Of a stretch of DNA of 64,000 nt, positions 42,648 through 52,492 are shown piece after piece. This DNA comes from Phytohabitans maris. GTDB lineage: Bacteria; Actinomycetota; Actinomycetes; Mycobacteriales; Micromonosporaceae. Position 1 is the first letter of the stretch; each line of letters opens with the position of its first letter. Under the pieces are notes generated by a model. That model had not been told where the DNA came from. It worked only from the letters and a program-made list of their open reading frames with translations, and searched no databases. The stretch spans positions 1 through 64,000 of the forward strand of contig NZ_JAVHUY010000005.1 of assembly GCF_031085175.1 (NCBI RefSeq). Reading direction: 5' to 3'. The position numbers and the translations under genes are program-made.

Positions 42648-43607
42648 ATGGGTGCTTCCGGCGAGGAGCGGGACGGCGTCGCACTGACCAACCTCGACCA
42701 GCCGCTCTTCGAGGGGGCCGGCGCGACCAAGCGGGAGCTCGTCGACTACCTCGACGCGATGCGCGACCGGATCATCCCGGTGCTGCGCGACCGGCCGCTC
42801 TCGGTGATCCGGATCCTGCGCGGGCAGGACGCCTTCATGCAGAAAAACCTCCCCAAGTACACGCCTGACTGGGTCCAGACGGTCACCCGCTGGGCGGACG
42901 CCTCCAAGCGCGAGGTGCGGTACGCGCTCTGCAACGACCGCCGCACGCTGCTCTGGTTTGGCAACCAGCGGGCGATCGAGTACCACCCGGCGCTCACCCG
43001 GGCCGAGCGCTGGGACGCGGTCACCGACCTCATCCTCGACCTCGACCCGCCGGAGGGCGACGCGTTCGACCAGGTGGTCGCCGCGGCCCACCTGGTGCGG
43101 CAGGCGCTGGCCGAGGCCGGGCTCGCCGGCGTGGTGAAGACCAGCGGCTCCAAGGGCGTGCACATCTTCGTACCGGTCGACGAGTCGGTCGACATCGTGG
43201 ACGTCGCCGCCGCCACCCGCGCCCTGGCCGCCCGCGCCGAGCGGATCGACCCGTCGGTCGCGACGACCGCGTTCATCAAGGAGGACCGGGCCGGCAAGGT
43301 CTTCCTCGACTCCACAAGGGCCGGTGGCGCGACGGTCGTGGCGGCGTACAGCCCGCGGCTGCGCCCCGGCCTGCCGGTGTCGTTTCCGGTGGCGTGGGAC
43401 GACCTCGACCGGGTCAAGCCCGCCGACTTCACCATCCACACCGCGCCCGGGCTGCTCGGCGGCACCGACCCGTGGGCCGAGCGGACGCCCGCGCCGCAAC
43501 GGCTCCCCGACGACCTCGTCGCCGAGGGGCACACGATCCCCATCGCCCGCGTACAGGCGATGCACGAGGGCAAGCGCCGGGCCCGCGCCCGCCGTGAGGG
43601 TGTTTGA
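42648..43607 (+). CDS. LigD-type polymerase/primase domain protein
   Basis: A 319-residue stand-alone archaeo-eukaryotic-primase-type polymerase, homologous to the polymerase domain of ligase D. Catalytic motifs: 'LILDLDPPEGDAFDQV' (DxD), 'VKTSGSKGVHIFVP' (SGSKG) and 'FPVAWDDLDRVKPADFT'. It acts in non-homologous end joining with Ku and a ligase, adding nucleotides at breaks; neither Ku nor ligase genes are in the window. The start follows the GDPD gene by 4 bp. Confidence 0.9.
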   Translation: MGASGEERDGVALTNLDQPLFEGAGATKRELVDYLDAMRDRIIPVLRDRPLSVIRILRGQDAFMQKNLPKYTPDWVQTVTRWADASKREVRYALCNDRRTLLWFGNQRAIEYHPALTRAERWDAVTDLILDLDPPEGDAFDQVVAAAHLVRQALAEAGLAGVVKTSGSKGVHIFVPVDESVDIVDVAAATRALAARAERIDPSVATTAFIKEDRAGKVFLDSTRAGGATVVAAYSPRLRPGLPVSFPVAWDDLDRVKPADFTIHTAPGLLGGTDPWAERTPAPQRLPDDLVAEGHTIPIARVQAMHEGKRRARARREGV

Positions 43608-43635
43608 GGGGTACGGAGTCGGGTAGCCGCCCGCT

Positions 43636-44820
43636 ATGCGAGCGGTGACCTGGCAGCGGCGGCGCGAGGTGAGCGTCGACAACGTGCCCGACCCGAGGAT
43701 CGAGGAGCCCACCGACGCGGTCATCCGGGTCACCTCGAGCGGGATCTGCGGCTCGGATCTGCACCTGTACGAGGTGCTGTCGCCGGTCATCGATCGCGGT
43801 GACATCCTCGGCCACGAACCGATCGGCGTCGTGGAGGAGGTCGGCCCGGAGGTACGCACGATCCGGCCCGGCGACCGGGTGGTGATCCCGTGCCAGATCG
43901 CGTGCGGCTACTGCTTCATGTGCTCGCGCGGCCTGCAGACCCAGTGCGAGACCACCCAGGTACGGGAGAGCGGGCTGGGCGCGGCGCTGTTCGGCTACAC
44001 GAAGCTGTACGGCGGGGTCCCCGGTGGCCAGGCCCAGTACCTGCGCGTGCCGCAGGCCCAGTACGGCCCGATCAAGGTGCCCCCGGGCCCGCCCGACGAC
44101 CGCTACGTGTACCTCTCCGACCTCCTGCCCGCCGCCTGGCAGGCCGTCGAGTACGCGGCCGTCCCCGAGGACGGCAGCGTCGTGGTGCTGGGGCTCGGCC
44201 CGATCGGCGACATGGCCGCCCGCATCGCCGCGCACCGGCACGCCGGCCGGGTCATCGGCGTCGACCTGGTACCCGAGCGGCTGGACCGGGCCCGGGCCCG
44301 CGGCGTCGACGTGATCGACCTGCGGGAGACCGGCGACCTGGCCGGCGAGATCCGCGACCGCACCGGCGGCCGTGGCCCGGACTCCGTCATCGACGCGGTC
44401 GGCATGCAGGCACACGGCTCGAACGCCGGCCGGTTCGCCCAGTACGTCGGTGCCATCCTCCCCGACACGCTCGGCGCCATGCTGGTCGAGAAGGCCGGCC
44501 TGGACCGCCTGGTCGCCCTCCACACGGCGATCGAGCTGGTCCGTCGCGGCGGCACGATCTCGCTGATCGGCGTATACGGCGGCATGACCGACCCGCTGCC
44601 GATGCGGATCCTCTTCGACAAGCAGATACAGCTGCGGATGGGGCAGGGCAACGTCAAACGCTGGGTCGACGACATCGTGCCCCTGCTCGCCCGCGACGAC
44701 GACCCGCTGGGCACCGAGACCTTCGCGACCCACCACCTGCCGCTGGACGAGGCCCCGCGCGCCTACGAGATGTTTCAGAAGAAGACGGACGGCGCCGTCA
44801 AGGTCCTCCTCCGCCCATGA
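43636..44820 (+). CDS. zinc-dependent alcohol dehydrogenase
   Basis: A 394-residue medium-chain dehydrogenase close to the glutathione-independent formaldehyde dehydrogenase/threonine-dehydrogenase-like group. Catalytic zinc ligands are in 'SSGICGSDLHLYEV' (Cys) and 'ILGHEPIGVVEEVG' (His-Glu). The structural zinc loop is 'IACGYCFMCSRGLQTQCE' (four Cys). The NAD-binding motif is 'VVVLGLGPIGDMAARIAAHR'. It probably oxidises a small alcohol or detoxifies an aldehyde. It is followed after 28 nt by palindrome copy 3. Confidence 0.88.
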   Translation: MRAVTWQRRREVSVDNVPDPRIEEPTDAVIRVTSSGICGSDLHLYEVLSPVIDRGDILGHEPIGVVEEVGPEVRTIRPGDRVVIPCQIACGYCFMCSRGLQTQCETTQVRESGLGAALFGYTKLYGGVPGGQAQYLRVPQAQYGPIKVPPGPPDDRYVYLSDLLPAAWQAVEYAAVPEDGSVVVLGLGPIGDMAARIAAHRHAGRVIGVDLVPERLDRARARGVDVIDLRETGDLAGEIRDRTGGRGPDSVIDAVGMQAHGSNAGRFAQYVGAILPDTLGAMLVEKAGLDRLVALHTAIELVRRGGTISLIGVYGGMTDPLPMRILFDKQIQLRMGQGNVKRWVDDIVPLLARDDDPLGTETFATHHLPLDEAPRAYEMFQKKTDGAVKVLLRP

Positions 44821-44848
44821 CCCCCACCCTCCGCCGCCAGGATGGTCC

Positions 44849-44900
44849 GTGATCGAAGCTCCCTTCAAGTCGCTAGAACGACATGAAAGGAGCTTCGATC
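44849..44900. repeat. 50-nt GATC palindrome, copy 3
   Basis: Core 44851-44900, with one stem mismatch (CCCTTCA against TGAAAGG). The left side has the usual GTGATC, but the right side changes immediately after GATC into the coding sequence of a truncated permease gene, so this copy sits at a rearrangement junction. Confidence 0.85.
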
Positions 44901-44995
44901 TGCACGAGCGTGATGACCAGGAACGCGGGCTGGCGCACGAACGCCCGCAGCCGCCGGTGGGTCATCCACATGGTGTCCGCGGCGAGCGCGCTCAT
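44900..44995 (-). pseudogene. 5' fragment of ABC-2 permease gene
   Basis: From ATG 44995 the minus strand reads 'MSALAADTMWMTHRRLRAFV' then 'RQPAFLVITLVQ', which is the conserved N-terminus of DrrB-type ABC-2 permeases (cytoplasmic helix plus start of the first membrane helix, normally continuing LVQPVIWLLLFG). The reading frame enters the palindromic repeat at position 44900 and becomes meaningless. The rest of the ~250-residue gene is absent. The upstream GCATGAGC overlaps a TGA in another frame, as if once coupled to an ATPase gene. Confidence 0.7.
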
Positions 44996-45079
44996 GCCAC
45001 ACACCCGTCGACATCGGCGAAGCGGCGGCCGGCGGCGCCCCTCCCGGGTGGTGCTGGTCGCCTCGACGAACCCGTGCAC

Positions 45080-45116
45080 AAGAGGGGCGCCCCCGGATCG
45101 CGGGGACGCCCCTCTT
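45080..45116 (-). terminator. hairpin terminator
   Basis: AAGAGGGGCG and CGCCCCTCTT pair perfectly around a GC-rich loop that can pair further (CCCC/GGGG). It lies 17 nt after the stop of the minus-strand gene at 45133 and probably ends its transcript. Read in the minus direction, no T-tract follows beyond the stem's own T-rich arm. Confidence 0.7.
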
Positions 45117-45132
45117 CGTGGGGTGCGGGGAG

Positions 45133-45735
45133 TCAGACCTTGCTGAACGCCTCGTCGAACCGCTCGCGCAGGTCGCGCATCTGGTCGTCGTCGAGGAGCT
45201 CCTTGAGCGCCTCCACCTGGTACGGCGCCGGGATGAGCGCGCGGACCCGGTCCTGGAAGCCAAGGCCGGGCTCGACGACCTCGATCTTCATCGGCTCGGT
45301 GAGCTGGACCGCCATCGGGCCGGAGAGCTTCTGGGCGAAGTCCCACGCCCGGCCCGGCTCGACGATCGCGCACAGGTGGTACGCGTACACGGTGCGCACC
45401 TCGGCGGCCGTCTTCGCCTCGGCCGGCTCGAAGCCGAGCGTCCGCACCGCGCAGAGGGTCGGGCCCTTGACCACGTTGGTGTCGCCGATGCTGTGGTGGC
45501 CGTGCCCGTGGTGGTCGGCCGGCGTGGACTGCTCCAGCACCGTCGCGATCCGGTCGGCGAGCTGGTTTCGCAGCGTGGGCGGGCGGGACGTGCCGGCCGA
45601 TCCGGCGGACCGCAGCACCACCGCGAGCACCGCGGCCGCGACCACCACCACCGCGACGGCGATCCACCGGGCCCGGCCGCGGCGGCGCGGGGGAGGGGCG
45701 AGAGGGTCGGTGGCGGCGGTCGCGTCGGCGGTCAT
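45133..45735 (-). CDS. hypothetical membrane-anchored protein with His-rich loop
   Basis: A 200-residue protein with a short cytoplasmic N-terminus, one membrane segment ('WIAVAVVVVAAAVLAVVL', about residues 24-41) and an exported domain. The region after the membrane holds 'PADHHGHGHHSIGDTNVV', a possible metal-binding cluster, and two Cys ('TLCAVRTLGF', 'YHLCAIVEPG') that could form a disulfide. The C-terminus is helical and charged. No family recognised. Start ATG 45735 is favoured over an upstream frame extension that overlaps nothing conserved. It follows the GH6 gene on the same strand after 100 bp. Confidence 0.65.
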   Translation of the reverse strand: MTADATAATDPLAPPPRRRGRARWIAVAVVVVAAAVLAVVLRSAGSAGTSRPPTLRNQLADRIATVLEQSTPADHHGHGHHSIGDTNVVKGPTLCAVRTLGFEPAEAKTAAEVRTVYAYHLCAIVEPGRAWDFAQKLSGPMAVQLTEPMKIEVVEPGLGFQDRVRALIPAPYQVEALKELLDDDQMRDLRERFDEAFSKV

Positions 45736-45834
45736 CTCGGCACCGTCCAATCTGGAGGAACCTAGTGGGCGGCCCCGCGCCACACCGCGCGGGGCCACCC
45801 CTTTCAGGAGAGGCAGATATCCATCAGTGACAGG

Positions 45835-47292
<1,458 letters not shown>

Positions 47293-47400
47293 TTACCGTA
47301 CGGGTATGTTGCGCGGATGTGAAGACCCCGCGTCGAACCGGCTTCACCGCATTTCGAAAAAATCGACGAAGGTCGATAGGATCTGCTGGCCTGGCAGCGA

Positions 47401-47721
47401 CTAGCGGCGCAGGAGTGCCTTCCCGGGCAGGCCGGCGGCGCGCAGGCGGCGGGCCACACCGTGGGTGGGGCGGTGGACGACCACCGTGACCGACCGGTCG
47501 CTGGCGACCTCGCAGCCGGCGACCACGGCGCCGACGCCGAGCGGGTCGAGCCAGCCCGCGTGGCGCAGGTCGACGACGAGGCGATCGGAGCGGACCCGGA
47601 GCAGGGCGTGCAGCAGCGCGCGGCGCAGCTGCGCCGTGGCGGCCTCGCTCACGTGGCCCCGCACCTGCACGACCATGCTGCCGTTGCTCGCCACGCGGGT
47701 GCGGACCAGGGCCCCGACCAC
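47401..47721 (-). CDS. STAS domain protein
   Basis: A 106-residue single-domain protein of the STAS (anti-sigma-factor antagonist) fold: 'GSMVVQVRGHVSEAATAQLR' and 'DRLVVDLRHAGWLDPLGVGA'. The expected phosphorylatable Ser of SpoIIAA-like proteins (DxSxxxDSSG) is replaced by 'DLRHAGWLDPLG', with no Ser or Thr. It may therefore be a constitutive or ligand-binding STAS. No partner kinase or sigma gene is adjacent. Confidence 0.7.
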   Translation of the reverse strand: MVGALVRTRVASNGSMVVQVRGHVSEAATAQLRRALLHALLRVRSDRLVVDLRHAGWLDPLGVGAVVAGCEVASDRSVTVVVHRPTHGVARRLRAAGLPGKALLRR

Positions 47722-47893
47722 GCCTGCCCTCCCAACGGGTGTGGTATTCGCCTACCGGTCACGGTAGTGGGGTGGGATTTCACGTGCACATCGGCGAACG
47801 GTCACCGTACGGCAACGATCACACCATCCGGAAACCAACCCCTAGGGATTAGGGGGTTGCGCCCGATATGAGCTGCCCACATATAGTCGCGGC

Positions 47894-48898
47894 GTGACTG
47901 CTGATCCCGCGGGTACCCACGAGGCGGTCGAGGCGCCCATCCCGCGCCAGCGCGACGCCGGCGTGATGGGGTACGTCGCTGAGCTGCAGCAGTTCGACGA
48001 CAGCATGACCGCCTCCGCCGACGGGGAGGTGCCGGAGGCCGAGCCCGAGGAGCGCCCGCCGGCGCAGGGCCGCCCGCCGGCGCCCAACCGGCCGCCCGCG
48101 CTCGACCGTGCCCCACGGCCGCGCCGCGCTCCGGGCGGCCCGGGTGGCGGGGGCCCGGCGGAGCCGCCTGGCGGGTCGGGCGGCGGGCGGGGCCCCGGAG
48201 GCTTCGGGCCGCCGAGGTCCGGGGCGGCGTCACGCGTACCAAGAAAGCCAGGGCGACCCCCGTGGACCCGCACCGAGGTCGGTCTTGCGATCGCCTTCGT
48301 CCTGGTGGCCGCGGTGGCCATCGTCGGCGGCGCTTATGCCGTGCTGATGGCGAGCCGGCCGCCCACCGGTGACCTGGCGCTGCCGCTGCCGTCGGTGGAC
48401 GCCGCGGGAGAGCAGACCCCGGCCGCGACCGGTGGGCCCCCAACCGGCCAGCCGGAGCGGAGCGCCGGACCTTCGCCGACGCCGTCCGCGCGCGGCGCCG
48501 CACCGTCCGGTGTCGGCGGTCCGGCGGGTGGCAGCGTGCCGCCCACGCTCGAGGCGACGGCGCCGGCGGCCGTGCCCGACCTGGTCGCGAGCTACGCCCG
48601 GGATGCCAACACCGGTCTGCTCGGGCTCACCGGCTACCGGGGCAAGGTCACCATCGCCAACCGCGGCAAGGGCGCGGCCGACGGCTGGACGGTGACGCTC
48701 AGCCTCCCCGCGGGGCAGCGGGTCGACAGCGTGCGCGGGGCGGACGCGCGGCAGGAGGGCGAGCTCGTGACGTTCACGCCGCTGGCCGGGGAGCGCGAGG
48801 TGGCGGCGGGTGGATCGGTCGTGTTCACGTTCGAGGTGCCGGGGCTGCTGGCCGGCGAGCCCACCGGGTGCGCCATCAACGGCCGTCCCTGCGAGTAG
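47894..48898 (+). CDS. membrane-anchored protein with CBM2-like domain
   Basis: A 334-residue protein. Residues 1-115 are cytoplasmic, very rich in Pro/Gly/Arg ('APGGPGGGGPAEPPGGSGGG') and presumably disordered. One membrane helix 'VGLAIAFVLVAAVAIVGGAY' (about 128-150) and a Pro/Ser/Thr linker lead to a C-terminal CBM2-like beta-sandwich ('GYRGKVTIANRGKGAADGWT', 'PAGQRVDSVRG', 'AGGSVVFTFEVPG', Cys near the end). TATAGT at 47882-47887 is only 6 nt before GTG 47894, suggesting a leaderless mRNA. The role may be surface attachment or wall sensing. Confidence 0.7.
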   Translation: MTADPAGTHEAVEAPIPRQRDAGVMGYVAELQQFDDSMTASADGEVPEAEPEERPPAQGRPPAPNRPPALDRAPRPRRAPGGPGGGGPAEPPGGSGGGRGPGGFGPPRSGAASRVPRKPGRPPWTRTEVGLAIAFVLVAAVAIVGGAYAVLMASRPPTGDLALPLPSVDAAGEQTPAATGGPPTGQPERSAGPSPTPSARGAAPSGVGGPAGGSVPPTLEATAPAAVPDLVASYARDANTGLLGLTGYRGKVTIANRGKGAADGWTVTLSLPAGQRVDSVRGADARQEGELVTFTPLAGEREVAAGGSVVFTFEVPGLLAGEPTGCAINGRPCE

Positions 48899-48962
48899 TT
48901 AGCTTCCTGTTCACCCGGCGCCCACGCGGTGGCCGCCCCGCTTCGCGACGATCACGCGCGTG

Positions 48963-50999
48963 ATGATGCGGAGAATCGCGCTGGCGGCGCTGGCCGCGGG
49001 CCTGACCCTCACGGCGCTGCCCGGCGCGGCGGTGGCGCACCCGAAGCACAAGCCGGAGTTCGACCTTCAGGCCCACCGCGGTGGGCTCGGGCTGCGCGTG
49101 GAAAACACGCTCGCCTCGTTCGGCAACGCTCTCCAGCTCGGCGTGAGCACGCTGGAGCTGGACGTGCAGATCACCGAGGACGGGCAGGCGGTGGTCACCC
49201 ACGACCGCCGCGTGACCGGCACCAAGTGCGTCGACACCGCGCCGGCCACCCCAGGCGACCCCGAGTTCCCGTACGTGGGCAAGTACGTCAACACGCTCAC
49301 CCTCGCCCAGGTGCGCACCCTCGACTGCGGCAGCAGGACGCTCGCCGACAAGCCCGGCCAGCTCGCCGTGCCGGGTGCCCGGATGCCGCTGCTGAGCGAG
49401 GTGTTCGCGCTGGTCAAGCGGTACCACGCTGCCTCGGTGCAGTTGAATGTCGAGACCAAGGTGGAGGCCGGGGCGCCGAGCGAGACGGCGCCGCGCGAGC
49501 AGTTCGTGCAGGTAACCGCGCGGGAGGTCCGCAAGGCGGGGCTGCTCGACCAGGTGACCATCCAGAGCTTCGACTGGGGCGCGCTGATGCGCATGCGCCA
49601 GGTCGAGCGGCGCCTCCCGCTGGTGGCGCTCACCAACATCGACTTCCTGCAGACCGGCCAGCCGGGCGCCTCGCCGTGGCTGGGTGGCATCGACATCGAC
49701 GACTTCGGTGGCGACCCGATCAAGGCGATCAAGAGCTTCGGGGCGACCACGTTCTCGCCGGTGCACGGCACCCCGCAGGGCGGCTCGGTGGTCGACCCCG
49801 GCTACCAGCCGTACGTGACCAAGCAGATGGTCCGCCACGCGCACCGCAACGGCATCAAGGTGGTGCCGTGGACCATCGACGACCTGCCGACGATGGGCAA
49901 GCTGATCGACGACGGGGTGGACGGCATCATCACCGACTACCCCGACCGGCTCCGCGGGCTGCTCGCGCAGCGCGGTTTCAAGCTCCCCCGCGGGTACGCC
50001 TCGCCGTTCGACGTCCAGGGTCACCGGGGTGCCCGGGCGGTACGGCCGGAGAACACGCTCGCCGCGTTCGAGTACTCGCTGGCCAACCGGGCGGTCTCCA
50101 CACTGGAGCTGGACACCGGCGTCACGCAGGACGGGCAGCTCGTCGTGCTGCACGACCGTACGATCAACGGCTCGCACTGCGTCGACACCGCGCCGGCGTG
50201 GCCGGGTGACCCGGAGTACCCGTACGTAGGGAAGCGGGTGCACGACCTGACCCTGCGCCAGCTCAAGACGATCGACTGCGGGTCGAAGACGCTGCCCGAG
50301 TTTCCGGCGCAGGTGGCGGTGCCGGGCGCCCGGATCCCGACGCTGAGCGAGGTCTTCGCGCTCGTCAAGGCGTCCGGCCGCCGCGACGTCCGGCTCAACA
50401 TCGAGACCAAGATCAGCCCGACCGTGGCGGATACGGCTCCCTATGATGTCTTCACCAAGCTCTTGGTATCCGCGGTGAAGAAGGCCGGCTTCGTCGACCG
50501 GGTGACGATCCAGTCGTTCGACTGGCGCACCATCATGCTCGCCCGCAAGCTCGACCGGCGGATCGAGACCGTCGCGCTGGTCTGGCAGTACGGCCCGGCC
50601 GAGTGCGCCACGATCGCCGACGAGTGCTCGCTCCAGGCGGTGTACGGGGACCCGTCCGCGAAGAGCCCGTGGACCGGTGGGCTGGACTGGTGGCGCTACC
50701 GCGACCTGGGCAAGCTGGTCCGCGCCGCGGGTGCCGCCACGGTCTCGTCCAACTGGCAGGTGCACGACCCGGCGCAGGTCGCGGCCTCCTCGCCGGACTG
50801 GTACCTGCGCACCGACCCGGCGTACTTCCACGGGCCGGCGGTGCCGGTGCTCCAGGAGCGGTACGACCTCAAGGTCGTGCCGTACACGGTCAACGACCCG
50901 GCGGTCATGCAGCGGGTGATCGACCTGGGCGTGGACGGGATCATCTCCGACGACCCCGACACGCTCGTGGCGGTGGCGATCCGCAACGGCCTCCGCTGA
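48963..50999 (+). CDS. secreted protein with two GDPD domains
   Basis: A 678-residue exported protein with a signal peptide ('MRRIALAALAAGLTLTALPG', cut near AVA-HP) and two complete glycerophosphodiesterase TIM barrels in tandem. Domain 1 (about 35-345) has 'LQAHRGGLGLRVENTLASF', 'LELDVQITEDGQAVVTHDR' and 'GIITDYP'. Domain 2 (about 350-675) has 'VQGHRGARAVRPENTLAAF', 'LELDTGVTQDGQLVVLHDRT' and 'GIISDDPDTL'. Both keep the His-Arg, Glu-x-Asp and second His. It should cleave glycerophosphodiesters, possibly from teichoic acid or lipid breakdown, outside the cell. An intrinsic terminator follows. Confidence 0.92.
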   Translation: MMRRIALAALAAGLTLTALPGAAVAHPKHKPEFDLQAHRGGLGLRVENTLASFGNALQLGVSTLELDVQITEDGQAVVTHDRRVTGTKCVDTAPATPGDPEFPYVGKYVNTLTLAQVRTLDCGSRTLADKPGQLAVPGARMPLLSEVFALVKRYHAASVQLNVETKVEAGAPSETAPREQFVQVTAREVRKAGLLDQVTIQSFDWGALMRMRQVERRLPLVALTNIDFLQTGQPGASPWLGGIDIDDFGGDPIKAIKSFGATTFSPVHGTPQGGSVVDPGYQPYVTKQMVRHAHRNGIKVVPWTIDDLPTMGKLIDDGVDGIITDYPDRLRGLLAQRGFKLPRGYASPFDVQGHRGARAVRPENTLAAFEYSLANRAVSTLELDTGVTQDGQLVVLHDRTINGSHCVDTAPAWPGDPEYPYVGKRVHDLTLRQLKTIDCGSKTLPEFPAQVAVPGARIPTLSEVFALVKASGRRDVRLNIETKISPTVADTAPYDVFTKLLVSAVKKAGFVDRVTIQSFDWRTIMLARKLDRRIETVALVWQYGPAECATIADECSLQAVYGDPSAKSPWTGGLDWWRYRDLGKLVRAAGAATVSSNWQVHDPAQVAASSPDWYLRTDPAYFHGPAVPVLQERYDLKVVPYTVNDPAVMQRVIDLGVDGIISDDPDTLVAVAIRNGLR

Positions 51000-51014
51000 G
51001 TTCCGGTCACGTTC

Positions 51015-51047
51015 GGAAGCCCGCCCTTCGGGGTGGGCTTCCCTTTT
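51015..51047 (+). terminator. intrinsic terminator after GDPD gene
   Basis: GGAAGCCCGCCC-TTCG-GGGTGGGCTTCC, a 12-bp stem with one C-T mismatch and a stable UUCG tetraloop, followed by CTTTTGT. It starts 15 nt after the GDPD stop codon and is the most canonical terminator in the window. Confidence 0.9.
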
Positions 51048-51139
51048 GTCCGAAAGACGGGATAGGTGCCGGGATGTCGGTGCATGATCAGAGTTGACCA
51101 TCAGTGACAAAACGGTCGCTCTGGGAACTGGAGGCACCA

Positions 51140-51934
51140 ATGTCCGAACCCTTGGCGGTACGGCGGGTCGACATCGACGGCGCGCTCACCGATATGTGGA
51201 AGTCCGTGTTCGTCTTCCTCCCGAAGGCGGTCGCCTTCCTGGCGATCCTCTTCGTGGGCTGGATCGTGGCCCGGTTCATCCGGCGGATGGTGCAGAAGGC
51301 GCTCAAGCGGGTCGGCTTCGACCGCGCCATCGAGCGGGGTGGCATGGGCCGGGCGTTCGAGCGCAGCCGGTACGACGCGAGCACGATCACGTCCCGCATC
51401 GTGTACTACGCCCTGCTGCTGCTCGTCCTCCAGATCGGCTTCTCCGTCTGGGGCCCCAACCCGGTCAGCGACCTGATCACGAGCGTGGTGTCGTGGCTGC
51501 CCAAGGCCTTCGTCGCGATCGTCATCATGGTGGTCGCCATCGCGATCGCGAACGCCGTACGCGACCTGGTCGGCAGCGCGCTGGGCGGACTCTCGTACGG
51601 CCGGCTGCTGGCCACGCTCGCCTGGGCGTTCATCATCGTGCTCGGCGCGATCGCCGCCCTCAACCAGGTCGGCATCGCCACCACGGTCACCACCCCGGTG
51701 CTGATCGCCGCGCTGGCCACGATCGCCGGCATCCTGATCGTCGGCGTGGGCGGCGGCCTGATCCGCCCGATGCAGCAGCGCTGGGAGGGGCTGCTCGACC
51801 GCGCCGCGGCCGAGTCGCAGGCGATCCGCGAGCACGCGCAGGCGTACAGCAGCGGCCGCGACGACACGCAGCGGCAGATGGCCGACCGCGGCGAAGCCGC
51901 CCCGACGCCGTCACGTGTCGAGCCGCAGCGGTAG
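51140..51934 (+). CDS. MscS/CmpX-type membrane channel protein
   Basis: A 264-residue membrane protein of the small mechanosensitive channel-like (TM-helix repeat, CmpX) group. Hydrophobic helices: 'VFVFLPKAVAFLAILFVGWI', 'IVYYALLLLVLQIGFSVWG', 'AFVAIVIMVVAIAIANAVRD' and two more to about residue 215. The repeated 'AAxxGG'-like segment 'GSALGGLSYGRLLATLAWAF' matches the family. The C-terminal 50 residues are charged and cytoplasmic. The canonical MscS beta domain is absent, so pressure gating is uncertain. GGAGG precedes ATG 51140. Confidence 0.82.
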   Translation: MSEPLAVRRVDIDGALTDMWKSVFVFLPKAVAFLAILFVGWIVARFIRRMVQKALKRVGFDRAIERGGMGRAFERSRYDASTITSRIVYYALLLLVLQIGFSVWGPNPVSDLITSVVSWLPKAFVAIVIMVVAIAIANAVRDLVGSALGGLSYGRLLATLAWAFIIVLGAIAALNQVGIATTVTTPVLIAALATIAGILIVGVGGGLIRPMQQRWEGLLDRAAAESQAIREHAQAYSSGRDDTQRQMADRGEAAPTPSRVEPQR

Positions 51935-51942
51935 CCGGCCCC

Positions 51943-51995
51943 GGGGGGGGGGGGGGGCCCCGCGGGGGGGGGGGGGGGGGGGGGGGCCGGGGGGG
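51943..51995. other. poly-G runs, possible assembly artefact
   Basis: Runs of 15 G (51943-51957), 23 G (51964-51986) and 7 G (51989-51995) are separated by a few C or GC bases between the channel gene and palindrome copy 4. Such long homopolymers are exceptional even in GC-rich genomes and their exact length is unreliable. They may reflect a real G-rich hairpin that the sequencing chemistry could not resolve. Confidence 0.8.
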
Positions 51996-52012
51996 TGACA
52001 CCCCCGCGGGGG

Positions 52013-52062
52013 GATCGAAGCTCCCGTCACGTCGCTGGAACGACATGACGGGAGCTTCGATC
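52013..52062. repeat. 50-nt GATC palindrome, copy 4
   Basis: Core 52013-52062 with the variable stem part CCCGTCA/TGACGGG, fully compensated. It lies between the convergent ends of the channel gene (51934) and the lipoprotein gene (52076), next to the poly-G tract. The left flank lacks the GT seen before GATC in copies 1-3 and 5. Confidence 0.85.
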
Positions 52063-52075
52063 ACCGACGGCGGGG

Positions 52076-52492
52076 TCAGTACGACGGGCAGATGTACTTG
52101 CGGGTGGCGGCCAGGATGCGCTTGGACTTGGCCTCACCGAAGCCCTTCGGGTGGTTGGGCGAGGTGAAGCGGCGGGTGGTCGCCTCGACCAGCGTCTTCT
52201 CGTCGTCGGGCGTGCGCTTCACCGCGGCGCAGAGGTCGCGGCCGCGGTCGACCGCCTTCTCCTCCTCGTTGTGCACGATGTCGCGGTCGATCTTGATGAG
52301 CACGTCCACGTACTCCAAGGCGGTCGCCTGGTCCGGCTCCGGCGCGATGCCGGCGACCCCCTCGCGCCCGGGGCTCGGCGTGCTGGCCGGCTGGGAGGGC
52401 TCCGGGGCCGGGTCGGGGGAGTCGCCGCCGCAGGCGCCGGCGCCGAGCGCTAGCACCAGCGCGGCCATCCCCATCAACACCCGGCGGGCCAT
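52076..52492 (-). CDS. DUF732-like lipoprotein
   Basis: A 138-residue exported lipoprotein. The signal peptide 'MARRVLMGMAALVLALGAGA' ends in a lipobox 'LGAGACGG' with the lipidated Cys. A Pro/Ser linker follows ('PAPEPSQPASTPSPG'), then a helical domain with 'GRDLCAAVKRTPDD' and a final 'RKYICPSY'. The two spaced cysteines and Cys-Pro near the C-terminus resemble DUF732 proteins of actinobacteria. Function unknown. It is convergent with the channel gene. Confidence 0.75.
   Translation of the reverse strand: MARRVLMGMAALVLALGAGACGGDSPDPAPEPSQPASTPSPGREGVAGIAPEPDQATALEYVDVLIKIDRDIVHNEEEKAVDRGRDLCAAVKRTPDDEKTLVEATTRRFTSPNHPKGFGEAKSKRILAATRKYICPSY

Noticed and set aside
45133-45798. Longer N-terminus for the His-rich membrane protein
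   Set aside because: The extra residues upstream of ATG 45735 (MAPRGVARGRPLGSS) are not conserved-looking and have no ribosome binding site.
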